From: Actinacidiphila oryziradicis
GTDB lineage: Bacteria > Actinomycetota > Actinomycetes > Streptomycetales > Streptomycetaceae
DNA: 64,000 bases
NCBI RefSeq assembly: GCF_005047355.1
Contig: NZ_SUMC01000043.1
Coordinates: 1 to 64,000, forward strand
Direction of reading: 5' to 3'
Shown here: piece by piece, positions 34,580-44,254 of the stretch
How positions within the stretch are numbered: position 1 is the stretch's first letter
How the letters are laid out: every line of letters begins with the position of its first letter
Notes under the pieces: generated by a model
Seen by the model: only the letters and a program-made list of their open reading frames with translations
Database searches by the model: none
What the model was told of the DNA's origin: nothing
Program-made: the position numbers and the translations under genes

Positions 34580-35869
34580 CTACTTCTTGGCCGGGTAGAG
34601 CCTGGTGAAGCTCCGGCCGGTCGCCGCGTCGCTCTGTCCGGGAGCGGGGTACGGGTTGTCGTTGACGAGAATGTTCGGGAGCTTGATCGGAACACCCTTG
34701 ACGATCTGCTCGTTGCCCAGGTCCGGTTCGAGCCGGAAGTAGTGGATTCCGGCCTCGTCGGAGTACTTCATCATGGCGCCGAAGTTGGAGAAGAAGGACC
34801 CGAGTTCGGGACCGTACGGCTCCAGGTAGCCCAGCATCGGGTTGAGGTTGCTGAGCGTCGTCTCCAACTGCGGGATGACCGCGTCCGCGTCCGAGGCGAG
34901 GGTCGGCACCCGGTCCAGGGTGGCCGGCGCCTCGGTCAGGGTGCCGTTCAGATCCGGCAGCAGCCCGCGCAGGTCCTTGGTGGTCTGCGGCAGTTGCTGC
35001 AACGCGGTGTTCAGCGATGGTGCGGCGTCATTGAGGTCCGAGGCCACCGGCGCCAGCGACGTGGACAGCGTGGTGAGCTTCTGCGTGGCAGTCTGAGTGC
35101 TGCTCAAAACGCCCGGCAGAGAGCGCACGGTCGCGCTGAGGTTCTTCTGCTGCCCGCTGGTCGCCGACGTCAACTGCTGTGCGCTCTTGACCAGTTGACC
35201 GATCTGCCCCTCGCCTTCGTCCAACGCAGACAGAATCGTGGTGGTCTGCTGCGCCAGCGTCATCAGGTCCTTGGACTGGGCCGAGATGGCGTCCAGCGCC
35301 GTGAACCCCTGGTTCCCGATGTTCCCGAGACCGGTCATGGTCTGGGAGACGCTCTCCTTGGTGCCGTCGGTACCGGTGCCCAGGCTGCGCGCCAGGCTGC
35401 CCAGCGAGGTCCTCGTCTTAGGATCGAGGCTGCGTATCACGTCGGCGAGCTGCACGGAGGGCTTCACCGCGGACGAGGGCAGCGCCGTCCCGGACGGCAG
35501 CGCACTGCCGGTGCCGTCGGTGACGCCGACATACGACTCGCCCGCCAGCGACTTCGCGCCGATCTGCACGCCCGCGCCCTTGTGCAGCGGGGCGACGTTG
35601 GCATCGAGCTTGATGAGGACCTTGGCCGTGCCGTTGACATGGCTGACCGAGTCGACCTTGCCGACCCGCACACCGGCCATGTCGACGTCGCCGATCGGAA
35701 TGAGGTTGTCCACGTCCGGAGTGGTGAACGAGACCTTGTACGTGTTCCCGGCGAACGGGGTGCTGACCCCGGCCTTGCCGAACAGATAACCGAGGTAGAT
35801 CAGCGCCAGGATGGTGAAGACGCCGAGGACAAGCATCTTGCCGAGCCTGCTCGTGATGAACGACATCAC
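34580..35869 (-). CDS. mceF: MCE family protein (sixth, MceF position)
   Basis: A 429-residue substrate-binding protein of the Mce/MlaD type. It has an N-terminal TM helix (LVLGVFTILALIYLGYLFG), then the MlaD fold (TYKVSFTTPDVDNLIPIGDV; ADMAGVRVGKVDSV-like), then a long helical region of repeated Leu/Thr-rich segments (about 130-330) that forms the tube in Mce hexamers. ATG 35869 overlaps the mceE stop. Substrate is a lipid or sterol by family knowledge. Confidence 0.88.
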   Translation of the reverse strand: MMSFITSRLGKMLVLGVFTILALIYLGYLFGKAGVSTPFAGNTYKVSFTTPDVDNLIPIGDVDMAGVRVGKVDSVSHVNGTAKVLIKLDANVAPLHKGAGVQIGAKSLAGESYVGVTDGTGSALPSGTALPSSAVKPSVQLADVIRSLDPKTRTSLGSLARSLGTGTDGTKESVSQTMTGLGNIGNQGFTALDAISAQSKDLMTLAQQTTTILSALDEGEGQIGQLVKSAQQLTSATSGQQKNLSATVRSLPGVLSSTQTATQKLTTLSTSLAPVASDLNDAAPSLNTALQQLPQTTKDLRGLLPDLNGTLTEAPATLDRVPTLASDADAVIPQLETTLSNLNPMLGYLEPYGPELGSFFSNFGAMMKYSDEAGIHYFRLEPDLGNEQIVKGVPIKLPNILVNDNPYPAPGQSDAATGRSFTRLYPAKK

Positions 35870-37122
35870 TTACTCCCGCCGCTGTTGCCGCCGTGCGTTC
35901 CGGGGATCACTCCGGCATCGGGCAGCGGAACCGCCACGTGACCGCGGATGAAGCCGCCGTTGGCATCGGACAGGCTGAACACACCATTGGTGTTGTAGAT
36001 GAATGCCTGGAGATCGCCGAGGTAGGCGACCAGGGTCTTGGTGTCCGGGTTCAGGTCGCGCGCGACGGGTTCGAGATCGCCGAGCGAGGTGTGCAGGTCG
36101 CTCACCAGCGGCCGCAGGTCGTCGACCACCGGGTTGGCAGCCGAGACGACCGGGTTGGCCGCGGTCACGGTCTGGCCGATGTCGGTGACCGTGTCCTGCG
36201 TCTTCTGGAGCACCTTCGGCAGCTGCGCGGACGCCTTGCTCAGGTTCTGGAGCGCCGGGTTGAGCTGCTTGGTCAGGCCGTTGACCCCGGTCATGGCGTT
36301 CTTGAGCTGGCCGGTGGTGCCGGGCAGCTCGTTGAGCGTGGCCTCAAGGTCGCCATTGTTCTTCGACAGGATGCCCAGTGAGTCCTGCGTGGCGTTCATC
36401 AGGCTGGTCAGCCGGGTGTCGTTGTGACCCACCGCTGTACTGATCTGGGACAGCGACGTCACCAGTTCGCTGATGTTCTGCCGACGCTTGGTGAGTGCGT
36501 CCAGCACCGGCTGGACCTTCAGCAGTGTCGCGTCGGTCGAGTCGAGGCCGGACGGCAGGTTCTTCGACGAGCTGGCCAGCGCCACGTCCGAGGTCGACAG
36601 CAGGTCGGTCAGCGCCGCCCTGCTCCGGTCGTCGAGGTGGTCCAGCACCTGGTCGGGCTGGATCGGCCGCTCCGTCTGGCTCGATGGGATCACGCCGTGC
36701 GCGGGCAGCGGCTTTCCGGGCGGCCCGCCCGGGTCGACCTCGACGTACATCTCGTTGAGCGGATTCGTCGGCCGCAGCACGAGGTGGGCGTTCTCGTAGA
36801 TCGTGTGGCCGGAGTCCAGTGACAACGTCAGCTGGGCCTGGCCGTTGGAGGTCACCTTGCTGCCGGTGACCTGGCCGACCGGGACGCCCGCGATGCGCAC
36901 CTTGGGCGCCTCGTTGGCGTTGACCGCTCCAGCCTCGGTGAAGTCCGCGGCAAAGACGTACTGGTGGGACCACGGTGCGATGAACCGCTGGTTGCCCAGG
37001 ATGACCGAAGCGCTGACGAGGCCGAGGGCCACCAGCACCACCATCGTGATCACGTTGCGCCCCAGGCCCGGAACGGTGCGGATGCGTTCCCACGTCCGGC
37101 GGGCCGAAAATTTCCTGCTCAT
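35866..37122 (-). CDS. mceE: MCE family protein (fifth, MceE position)
   Basis: 418 residues: N-terminal TM (VITMVVLVALGLVSASVILG), an MlaD domain with NEAPKVRIAGVPVGQVTGSK, then a long coiled-coil-like helical domain (HNDTRLTSLMNATQDSLGIL). The C-terminal tail is Gly/Ser-rich. In mycobacteria this position often carries a lipoprotein Cys; I do not see a lipobox here, so it appears membrane-anchored by the TM. Its stop overlaps the mceF start, and 7 nt separate it from mceD. Confidence 0.86.
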   Translation of the reverse strand: MSRKFSARRTWERIRTVPGLGRNVITMVVLVALGLVSASVILGNQRFIAPWSHQYVFAADFTEAGAVNANEAPKVRIAGVPVGQVTGSKVTSNGQAQLTLSLDSGHTIYENAHLVLRPTNPLNEMYVEVDPGGPPGKPLPAHGVIPSSQTERPIQPDQVLDHLDDRSRAALTDLLSTSDVALASSSKNLPSGLDSTDATLLKVQPVLDALTKRRQNISELVTSLSQISTAVGHNDTRLTSLMNATQDSLGILSKNNGDLEATLNELPGTTGQLKNAMTGVNGLTKQLNPALQNLSKASAQLPKVLQKTQDTVTDIGQTVTAANPVVSAANPVVDDLRPLVSDLHTSLGDLEPVARDLNPDTKTLVAYLGDLQAFIYNTNGVFSLSDANGGFIRGHVAVPLPDAGVIPGTHGGNSGGSK

Positions 37123-37129
37123 GTCAGCC

Positions 37130-38581
37130 CTACTTTCCTTGGGTTCCGGACGCGCCGGTCAGCAGCCCCAGCAGGGAGCTGACCGGTCCGTTGAGGATCT
37201 GGCCCTGGCCGGGCGCGGTGGCCGACTCGGGGGTCCAGGCACCACCGCCGGTGTCGGGCGCGGGCAGCACCGACAAACCCTCGGGCAGAATGCCGAGCTG
37301 CTGGAGCAGCTTCGCCGTGCCCAGTTCGTTGCCGCCGGCGCTGGACGTACCGGCACCCAGCGCGAGGCCGAGCATCCGCCCGTTCTTGTCCCCGTACTTG
37401 GACAGGTTCGCCGCGTGCGTGGCGAGGTATCCGACCTCCTGGTAGAACAGGTGGCCGTTGCCGCCGTCACCCTTGTAGTAGCCGGTGCCCGACCACGGCG
37501 ACAGCACCGTCTTGGCGATGGGGCCGTTGACCCGGTCGAGCACGGGGCCCTTCAGGTCGTCGAGCGTCGAGGTCGCCTGCTTCGAGGTCGGCACGAGCTG
37601 CTGCACCACGGGAAGCGCCTTGTTCAGCAGCGGCCGCAGATTGGCCACCAGCGGGCGGGCCTGCTTGAGCACCGGGTCCGTCGTGGTCAGCAGCGGGCCC
37701 AGCCGCTGGGCGGTGGGCAGGGCGTCGGTCGCGGTCCGGGTGAGCTGCTGAAGCGAGCCGTTCAGGGCGGTCAGACCGGTGCGGGTGTCTGACAGCGTCT
37801 GCGGCAGCGTGGCGAGGGCATCGGTGACCGGCTGACGCTCGTTCGACAGTGCCGTGCTGACCGTGCCGAGCGAGTCCAAGATGTCGCCGAGCTGGCCGTT
37901 CTGACGGGTGGCCACGGCCGCGATCGTGTCCAGCTCGGGCACCAGCTGGCTCAGGTCCTGCGACGGGCGCGTGCCCTGGAGGCTGGTGAGCACCTTGGCG
38001 GCCGGCGTCAGGGTGCCGGGCGCGTCGCCGAGCAGGTTGTTCAGCGACGTGCCCGCGCCGTTCTTCAGCGTCTGGTCGGTCTCCTTGAGCGAGCCCTGGA
38101 TACCGCTGCGGGCGGACTCCGGGAGCGCCCCGAGGACCTGGTCCAGCTCCACAGGAATGCCCGTCCTGGACATCGGGATGGTGCTCCCGTCGTACTTCTG
38201 GTCGGTGCCGCCCGGGCTGAGCTGCACGTAGTAGTTGCCGCCGAGCAGAGTGGTCGGACGGATCAGTGCCGACGGCTGGGCACCCAGCTTCCCGGCGACG
38301 TCGTCGTCGATCTTCATGGAGACGACGATGTGGCCGCCTTCCTTCTTCACACCGGTCACCTTGCCGGCGGACACACCCGCGACCTTCACCTCCGTCTTGT
38401 ACGGACGCAGCTGGTAGTCACGGGTGAAGTCGGCCTTCACCGTGTGGCCCGACGACAGCATGGTGCCGATGCGCTCCTTCTGGTACACGGCCAGAAGGAA
38501 GACCACCGTCAGCACCAGGAGCACCGCCCCGATGACTGCCGGGGAACGCAGAGGTCGCGTCCACGTTCGCGCGGTGCTCAT
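37130..38581 (-). CDS. mceD: MCE family protein (fourth, MceD position)
   Basis: 483 residues, the longest of the six. N-terminal TM (AVIGAVLLVLTVVFLLAVYQ), MlaD domain (VKADFTRDYQLRPYKTEVKV; AGVSAGKVTGVKKEGGHIVV), then a helical tube region and a loosely structured C-terminal part containing GTGYYKGDGGNGHLFYQEVG. The additional C-terminal ~120 residues may interact with the cell wall or the substrate source. Its start overlaps the mceC stop by one base. Confidence 0.86.
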   Translation of the reverse strand: MSTARTWTRPLRSPAVIGAVLLVLTVVFLLAVYQKERIGTMLSSGHTVKADFTRDYQLRPYKTEVKVAGVSAGKVTGVKKEGGHIVVSMKIDDDVAGKLGAQPSALIRPTTLLGGNYYVQLSPGGTDQKYDGSTIPMSRTGIPVELDQVLGALPESARSGIQGSLKETDQTLKNGAGTSLNNLLGDAPGTLTPAAKVLTSLQGTRPSQDLSQLVPELDTIAAVATRQNGQLGDILDSLGTVSTALSNERQPVTDALATLPQTLSDTRTGLTALNGSLQQLTRTATDALPTAQRLGPLLTTTDPVLKQARPLVANLRPLLNKALPVVQQLVPTSKQATSTLDDLKGPVLDRVNGPIAKTVLSPWSGTGYYKGDGGNGHLFYQEVGYLATHAANLSKYGDKNGRMLGLALGAGTSSAGGNELGTAKLLQQLGILPEGLSVLPAPDTGGGAWTPESATAPGQGQILNGPVSSLLGLLTGASGTQGK

Positions 38582-39879
38582 CAGTTGCCTCCGTACAGAA
38601 TTCCGGGGATGTTGTCGAGCGGCGAAACGGTCTTCTCACCATCGGCCGCTCCGGGCGCCGGGTAGACGTCCTGGCCCTGCAACGGTTCCTTGACCAGGCC
38701 GCCGGTGGCAACCGACAGACCCTCGACCGCCAGGCCGACGCGTGCGCCGTGGACACCGGGAGACACGGAGGTGGAAACCATGCTCTCGACGCGTTCGAAG
38801 AACGTCACGACCTGATCGGTGTACGTGGCCAGCGTGCCCACCGGCAAAGCGGCGTCGCGCAGGGCGGTGGTGACCGCCGGAGCCAGCGGCCGCGCGTCGG
38901 CGAGCGTCCCGGTGAGATCGGTGACGGCCGGCTGGGCGACCTTGGACACGCCCGGCACCTTGTCCAGCGGCGGCTTGCCCTCCCTGAGCACGCCGCGCAG
39001 GTCGGGGGTCGCCACGCCCAGCGACTTCACGCCCGACTTGACCGACACCAGCGTCGAGTGGACGTTGTCGAGGGGCTTGTCGAGCGAGTCGAAGCTCGTG
39101 CTCGCGTTACTCAGCGTCCCGGGCAGGTCCTTGATGGTGTTCTGCAAGGGATCTCCGTTGTCGACGCTGACGGCCTTCGCCGTCACGCCGAGCTGTTGGA
39201 CCAGGCTGGCGAGTTCCTGCTCGTGGCCGTTGAGCGACCCGGCGAGCCGGTCGGCGGACTGGAGCAGCGCGGGGAGATCGGTCGACGGCTTGGACAGCGC
39301 CTTGCTGGTGGTGCCCAGGTCGTCCAGCGTCGCCGGCAGGTGCACCAGGACGTCGTGCAGGTCCTGGCTGTGGCCGGCGGTGCCGTCGCCGAGCTGGCGG
39401 ACGGCGCTGGTGAGCTTGGCCCGGGTCGGCGGGTCGAGCACGTCGAGCACCTGGTCGAGGTCGGCGGAGTTGACGTCGCGGTTCGCCGCGATGACCTGGT
39501 GGCCGAGCGGGCCGGCGTCGGGGGTGCCGGGGTCGAGCTCGATGAACTTCTTAGCCAGCGCCGACTGGTCCCAGACAGCGGCCCGTGCGTTCTTGTAGAC
39601 GTGCTTGTGGCCGTCGAGTTCCATGGTGACGACGCCCTCGCCGTTGACGTACTTCAGGGCCGAGACGCGGCCGATGCGGGAGCTGTTCTCCCGGACGTCG
39701 TTGCCTACTTGAAGCGACGCTCCGGCGTTCGTGAACGCCGCCTGGACCTTCGTCTCCGGGGCCCCGGGAAGTCCGGAGCTGGCCGTGAGGCCGAAGGCGA
39801 CGACCGCGATGACCACCAGGAGGCCCACCGTGCCGATCACGAACGAGCGGGATTCGGTCCGCGACAGTGCGGCCATCAC
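38581..39879 (-). CDS. mceC: MCE family protein (third, MceC position)
   Basis: 432 residues: N-terminal TM (FVIGTVGLLVVIAVVAFGLT), MlaD domain with VQAAFTNAGASLQVGNDVRE and NSSRIGRVSALKYVNGEGVV, then repetitive Leu/Ser-rich helices (residues ~140-340) and a short disordered C-terminus with PLQGQDVYPAPGA. It overlaps mceB by 4 nt and mceD by 1 nt, indicating tight co-translation of the subunits. Confidence 0.86.
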   Translation of the reverse strand: MMAALSRTESRSFVIGTVGLLVVIAVVAFGLTASSGLPGAPETKVQAAFTNAGASLQVGNDVRENSSRIGRVSALKYVNGEGVVTMELDGHKHVYKNARAAVWDQSALAKKFIELDPGTPDAGPLGHQVIAANRDVNSADLDQVLDVLDPPTRAKLTSAVRQLGDGTAGHSQDLHDVLVHLPATLDDLGTTSKALSKPSTDLPALLQSADRLAGSLNGHEQELASLVQQLGVTAKAVSVDNGDPLQNTIKDLPGTLSNASTSFDSLDKPLDNVHSTLVSVKSGVKSLGVATPDLRGVLREGKPPLDKVPGVSKVAQPAVTDLTGTLADARPLAPAVTTALRDAALPVGTLATYTDQVVTFFERVESMVSTSVSPGVHGARVGLAVEGLSVATGGLVKEPLQGQDVYPAPGAADGEKTVSPLDNIPGILYGGN

Positions 39880-41246
39880 AAACCTCCGAGGATCTGGCCG
39901 AGCAGGGAGTTCTCCTGCGTCGGGGTGAGACCGGTCGCGCTGTTGTCCCCGCCCGAAGGGGTCGGCAGGAGCGAACTGGTGGATGGCGAAGGCGTGGGCG
40001 ACGGGGTCGCCGACGCCTTGGGGGTCGCCGACGTGCCGCTCTTCGACGTCGTCGTGGGGGCAGTACCGCCCAGCCCGACGCCGGGGATCTGGAGCAGACC
40101 CTTCGGGGTGGTGACCACGAAGGCACGGAAGTAGTTGCTCAGAGCGTCCCGGCCGTTGGTGCTCAGCGCCCAGTCCTTCACGAACTCCATCACCGTGGTG
40201 ATCTTCGGGCTCAGGCCGCCCACCAGCCGGTTGGCCGATGCGCTGGTGCTCACCAGTGAAGGACCGCCGTTCCGCAGATCACGGACGACCGGCTGTGCCT
40301 GGTCGAGCAGCGACTTCGCCTTGTCGAGCACGGGGTTGAGCGACGTGATGGCCGGCTTGGCGCTGTCGTCGAAGGCGTTGAGCTCCGAGGTGATCTGGGA
40401 CAGGTTGTCCGTCACCGGCTTCGCCGACTTCAGCACCGGCGTCGCCTGGTCGGCGACCCCCGCGACCTGCGACAGCGTGTGCTGCGCCTTCTGGAGCGTG
40501 CTCGGCAACTGCTGGAGCGCCGCGGTCATGGCCTCGTGCTGGGCCGACACCGAAGCCAGCAACTGCTTGGCGTACGTCACGGCCTGGTCCAGATTCTGGC
40601 CGTTCTTGCCGGCCAGCGATTTGGCCACCGGCGTGGTCCGGTCGACCAGCTGGTTGAGCACCGAGTTCTGCTGGTCGAGGATCGTCGCCAGCTGCTTGGT
40701 GTTTTCCATAGCCGGCGCGAGGGCCTTGATCGCCTGGCTGACGTTGGTGCCCTGGCCGTTGACGCCTTCGCCGAGTGTCGTCACCAAGGCGGCGAGCGCG
40801 GTGGAGGTCGGGTCGTCGAGAGAGTCGAGCACCTGGTCGAGGTCGACCGACGTGTTCGTGTGCTTCACGGTGATGACCTGGGGGTCCGACATCACCGGCG
40901 AGTTGTCCGAACCCCGGTCGATGTCGACGTAGCGCTCACCGAGCAGCGTGACCGGCCGGATCGTGGCGCTCGCGTCGTCGTGCAGCGGCAGCACCGACTT
41001 CTCGATGTTCATCGTCACAGCGGCCTGGCCGCCTCGCAGCTCGACCGACTTGATCTGCCCGACGTCGATCCCGTCCATATGCACGAGGTTGCCCGGGATC
41101 AGCGGGCTGGCATCGGTGAACATGGCCGTGACCGTGACGTTCTTGCTGCCACCGGAGTCCGCGACCGCGACCGCACCCACCGCGATGACGGCGACCACCG
41201 CGACCGTGGCTGTGGTCTTGAGAAACGTCGCCCTGGATATGCTCAT
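39876..41246 (-). CDS. mceB: MCE family protein (second, MceB position)
   Basis: 456 residues: N-terminal TM (TTATVAVVAVIAVGAVAVAD), MlaD domain (VTVTAMFTDASPLIPGNLVH; MDGIDVGQIKSVEL), a helical tube region, and a Ser/Thr/Pro-rich C-terminal tail (about residues 400-440) likely to be disordered in the wall. It overlaps mceA and mceC by 4 nt each. Confidence 0.86.
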   Translation of the reverse strand: MSISRATFLKTTATVAVVAVIAVGAVAVADSGGSKNVTVTAMFTDASPLIPGNLVHMDGIDVGQIKSVELRGGQAAVTMNIEKSVLPLHDDASATIRPVTLLGERYVDIDRGSDNSPVMSDPQVITVKHTNTSVDLDQVLDSLDDPTSTALAALVTTLGEGVNGQGTNVSQAIKALAPAMENTKQLATILDQQNSVLNQLVDRTTPVAKSLAGKNGQNLDQAVTYAKQLLASVSAQHEAMTAALQQLPSTLQKAQHTLSQVAGVADQATPVLKSAKPVTDNLSQITSELNAFDDSAKPAITSLNPVLDKAKSLLDQAQPVVRDLRNGGPSLVSTSASANRLVGGLSPKITTVMEFVKDWALSTNGRDALSNYFRAFVVTTPKGLLQIPGVGLGGTAPTTTSKSGTSATPKASATPSPTPSPSTSSLLPTPSGGDNSATGLTPTQENSLLGQILGGL

Positions 41247-42487
41247 CGCGCCGTGCTCCCATTTGCGTCGACCCAGCCTTGGCCGGATGCCGACCCGGGT
41301 GGGGGTGTGGATTTAGGTCCACCGGTCAGACCGACGTTGAGCCCGGGGTTGTCGTCCAGGACGCTGGTGGAGACCTGGACCAGACCGTGGAAGTAGTGGC
41401 CCTGGGCGTCGAAGTTGCCGAAGGCCGCGCCCCAGTTGCTCAGCCAGCCGACGAGGTCCGGCGTGTAGGGCCGCAGGAAGTCGACGGCCGGATTGAGCTG
41501 GTCGGCAGCCTGGGTCACTCCCGGCAGTACGCCGTGCGTGCTGTCGAGCAGGGACGGCGTCCACTTCAGCAGGGTGTTCGCGGATTGCAGCACCGGTCCC
41601 AGCTCGGCGATGGTCGGCCGCAGGTCGACCAGCAACGGGCTGAGGTTCTTGGACACCGACGTCAGCTGCTGGGTAGCCGGCCGCAGGTTTTGCAACAGCG
41701 GCACGGCCGAATCGACCGCGGCGGGAACGGTGTTCATCGTCTTCTGCGCGGCGTCCAGGGTGGAGGGCAGCTCGCCCAGCGACTGCTGGAGTTGGCTTTG
41801 CTCGGTGGCCATCGAGGACGTCGCCGAGGTGAGCTTGTCGACCACCGTCTCAAGTTCCGCGCGGCGCTTGGCCAGCGGGTCGGTCATCTTCTGGAGGTCG
41901 GATATCAGGCTCTTGATCGCCGGCCCGTCCTGGCCGACGGCCTGGAGGACCGATCCCAGTTCCTGGACGGCGGGGCCGGCCGCTTGCAGGGTGTCCCGGA
42001 GGTTCTGCGGCTTCGACTTCAGTGTGGCGTCCAGTTGCTGGACCGTGGAGTCCAGGTGCGCGCGGGTCTTGGGGTCCAACGCCGACAGCACCTGGTCCAG
42101 CTCGACCTGCTCGGTACCGGCGGCGAGCAGGCTGCCCTTCGGTATGGTCGGGTTCGAGGCGGGGCCGGGCAGCAGCTGTATGACTCGCTCGCCGAGCACG
42201 CCCTGCCACTGCACTTGCGCCTTGCTGCCCGTGTGCAGCGGGGCATGACTGTGGTCGACCGATACCGTCACCAGCGCGCTGTTGTCCCGTGTCTCCAGCT
42301 TGCGCACGCTGCCCACTTGCAGGCCGTTGATCTCGACCCTTGAGCCGCTCAGCAGATTTGCCGCATTGGGCATGACAAGTTGAACTTCGTACCCGGAACC
42401 TCCCCCGGATGCCAGCAGGTATCCGGCTGCGAGTGCGACGACCGCCACAAGAGAGACGCCCACCAGCCATTTTGCTCGTCGTGCCAT
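41243..42487 (-). CDS. mceA: MCE family protein (first, MceA position)
   Basis: 414 residues: N-terminal TM (WLVGVSLVAVVALAAGYLLA), MlaD domain with YEVQLVMPNAANLLSGSRVE and INGLQVGSVRKL, then helical repeats with regularly spaced Leu, and a C-terminal region with FDAQGHYFHGLVQVS. First of six mce genes, directly after the ATPase gene (1 nt between stop codon and start region). Together the six are expected to form a hetero-oligomeric lipid tunnel. Confidence 0.87.
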   Translation of the reverse strand: MARRAKWLVGVSLVAVVALAAGYLLASGGGSGYEVQLVMPNAANLLSGSRVEINGLQVGSVRKLETRDNSALVTVSVDHSHAPLHTGSKAQVQWQGVLGERVIQLLPGPASNPTIPKGSLLAAGTEQVELDQVLSALDPKTRAHLDSTVQQLDATLKSKPQNLRDTLQAAGPAVQELGSVLQAVGQDGPAIKSLISDLQKMTDPLAKRRAELETVVDKLTSATSSMATEQSQLQQSLGELPSTLDAAQKTMNTVPAAVDSAVPLLQNLRPATQQLTSVSKNLSPLLVDLRPTIAELGPVLQSANTLLKWTPSLLDSTHGVLPGVTQAADQLNPAVDFLRPYTPDLVGWLSNWGAAFGNFDAQGHYFHGLVQVSTSVLDDNPGLNVGLTGGPKSTPPPGSASGQGWVDANGSTAR

Positions 42488-42488
42488 C

Positions 42489-43340
42489 TCAGTCCATCCC
42501 CAGTGGGCCGACCGAGTCGCCGGCCAGGAACTGTCGGACGAACGGATCCTCCGACGCGAACGCCTCCTTGGCCGGTCCGTAATAGACGACCTGGCCCTTC
42601 CAAATCAGCCCCACGTAGTCACTGACCTTCCGGGCCGTGCGGATGTCGTGCGTGACCACCACGTAGGTGCCCTTGTCCTCGGCGTGCACCTTGAGGATCA
42701 CGTCGTTCAGCAGGCTGGTGCGGACCGGGTCGAGGCCGGAGTCCGGCTCGTCGAAGAGCACGATCTCCGGGTTCAGCACGAGGGCGCGGGCGAAGCCGGC
42801 ACGCTTCTTCATACCACCGGAGATCTCGTTGGGCGCCTTGTTCTCCGCGGCTTCGAGACCGACCTCCTGGAGCCGTGCCTTGACGATGTCGCGGATCTCG
42901 GCCTCGGACAGGTCGGTGTGCTTGCGCAGCGGGAACGCGACATTGTCGTAGACGCTCATCGAGCCGAAGAGCGCGCCGTCCTGGAACAGCACACCGAAAC
43001 GCTTGCGCAGTTCCGCGCGTTCGCGCTCCTGCATTGCCCAGATGTCCTTGCCGAAGATACGCACCGATCCGGAGTCCGGTTCCAGCAGGCCGACCATGTG
43101 CTTGAGCAGCACGCTCTTGCCCGTACCCGACGGGCCGAGAATCGTGGTGATCGCCTGCGGTTGGAAATCGAGACTCAGTCCCCGCATCACCTGGAAAGAA
43201 CCGAACGACTTGTGCAGCTCGCGGACGCTCGCGACCGATCCCGCGTAACTCTCGGACCCGGGGCCTGAACCGACCGCGGCCGCCTCCCGCACGGGCGGAA
43301 GGATTTCTGTATCAGCGTTGTCTTGGACTTGCGGACCCAT
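42489..43340 (-). CDS. ABC transporter ATPase (MceG/MlaF type)
   Basis: A 283-residue ATPase. Walker A is LGPSGTGKSVLLKH (about residue 73), the Q-loop is FGVLFQDGALFGSMSV, the signature is NEISGGMKKRAGFARAL, Walker B is PEIVLFDEPDSGLDPVR, and the switch His is in VVVTHDIRTARKV. It drives the YrbE permeases encoded just upstream. Mycobacteria use one unlinked MceG for all mce operons; here the ATPase is within the operon. ATG 43340 lies about 40 nt after the second permease. The N-terminal ~30 residues are a variable extension. Confidence 0.9.
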   Translation of the reverse strand: MGPQVQDNADTEILPPVREAAAVGSGPGSESYAGSVASVRELHKSFGSFQVMRGLSLDFQPQAITTILGPSGTGKSVLLKHMVGLLEPDSGSVRIFGKDIWAMQERERAELRKRFGVLFQDGALFGSMSVYDNVAFPLRKHTDLSEAEIRDIVKARLQEVGLEAAENKAPNEISGGMKKRAGFARALVLNPEIVLFDEPDSGLDPVRTSLLNDVILKVHAEDKGTYVVVTHDIRTARKVSDYVGLIWKGQVVYYGPAKEAFASEDPFVRQFLAGDSVGPLGMD

Positions 43341-43379
43341 GGGGACTCCCCTGTCGACGTCGACAGCAACGCGCCGTTG

Positions 43380-44240
43380 CTAATTTCCAATCGGTGTCTG
43401 GATGTTGGTACCGAAGAACAACTGGTACAGGGTGACGGCGCACGCACTGACGACGATCATGTTGACCATCATCGACTTTGCCGTGTTCCGGCCGACATCG
43501 ACCGGACCACCGCTGGCGGTGTATCCGTAGAAGCAGCCGACGATGACCACCAAGGTCCCCAGCAGCTGCGCCCATATCAGTGCGTACAGCAGGTCGAGAG
43601 GAGTCTGGAAGGACCAGAAAATGTTTGAGTATCCGCCGGGCGACGTCGTCTGGAGCATGGGCTGCACAACGACCCAGGATCCGAAGTACTGGATGCCTTC
43701 GCCGACAACGAACAAGAACGGCGCCGATATCCACATGGCGACCAGACGAGAGCCGGCGAGATAGGCGCGGGAATGCACTCCCATCACTTCGAGCGCGTCA
43801 ACCTCGTCACTGATGCGCATGGAGCCGAGCTCCGCAACGTATCCGCACCCGACCTTGGCCGCCAGGATCCAGCCCCACATCGAGGTGCTGTCGGCCTTCA
43901 GGTCCCCGATGGCCGTGAAGACACCGACGTAGCCCGAGGCACCGACTTGGTCGAGGATGTAGTGGCCCTGCAGACCCGTCTCGGCGCCGATCGCGAACAT
44001 CATCATCCAGATGATCAGTCCGCTGGAACGGATCAGGATCGCCGCTTGCCTGATTATTTCGGAGAGGTAGAACCTGACCGTCAGCGGTACGTCGATGACG
44101 ACGCGAAGCCCGAACCAGGCGATCTTGCCGACCGTCTCACACGCTGCGATCAGGGCGTTCGGCGTTTTCGTGGAGACGGTGACCCGCCCCTGCTCACCCT
44201 GCGCCGCGAGCGGCTGGATATTTCCGGTAATGGCACTCAT
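43380..44240 (-). CDS. yrbEB: YrbE/MlaE-type ABC permease (second)
   Basis: A 286-residue integral membrane permease of the MlaE family with about five TM helices, including ILIRSSGLIIWMMMFAIGAE and WILAAKVGCGYVAELGSMRI. The conserved cytoplasmic coupling segment is DEVDALEVMGVHSRAYLAGS. The ABC ATPase would dock here. ATG 44240 is preferred to longer in-frame starts that extend into the first permease gene. It follows that gene by 14 nt. Confidence 0.88.
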   Translation of the reverse strand: MSAITGNIQPLAAQGEQGRVTVSTKTPNALIAACETVGKIAWFGLRVVIDVPLTVRFYLSEIIRQAAILIRSSGLIIWMMMFAIGAETGLQGHYILDQVGASGYVGVFTAIGDLKADSTSMWGWILAAKVGCGYVAELGSMRISDEVDALEVMGVHSRAYLAGSRLVAMWISAPFLFVVGEGIQYFGSWVVVQPMLQTTSPGGYSNIFWSFQTPLDLLYALIWAQLLGTLVVIVGCFYGYTASGGPVDVGRNTAKSMMVNMIVVSACAVTLYQLFFGTNIQTPIGN

Positions 44241-44254
44241 CTGCGGTTGTCCCT

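Noticed and set aside
34580..42487. Biosynthetic gene cluster modules or adhesins among the repetitive Leu/Thr-rich proteins
   Set aside because: The six proteins have one N-terminal TM and an MlaD domain each and sit next to YrbE permeases and an MlaF-type ATPase, which identifies them as Mce proteins.
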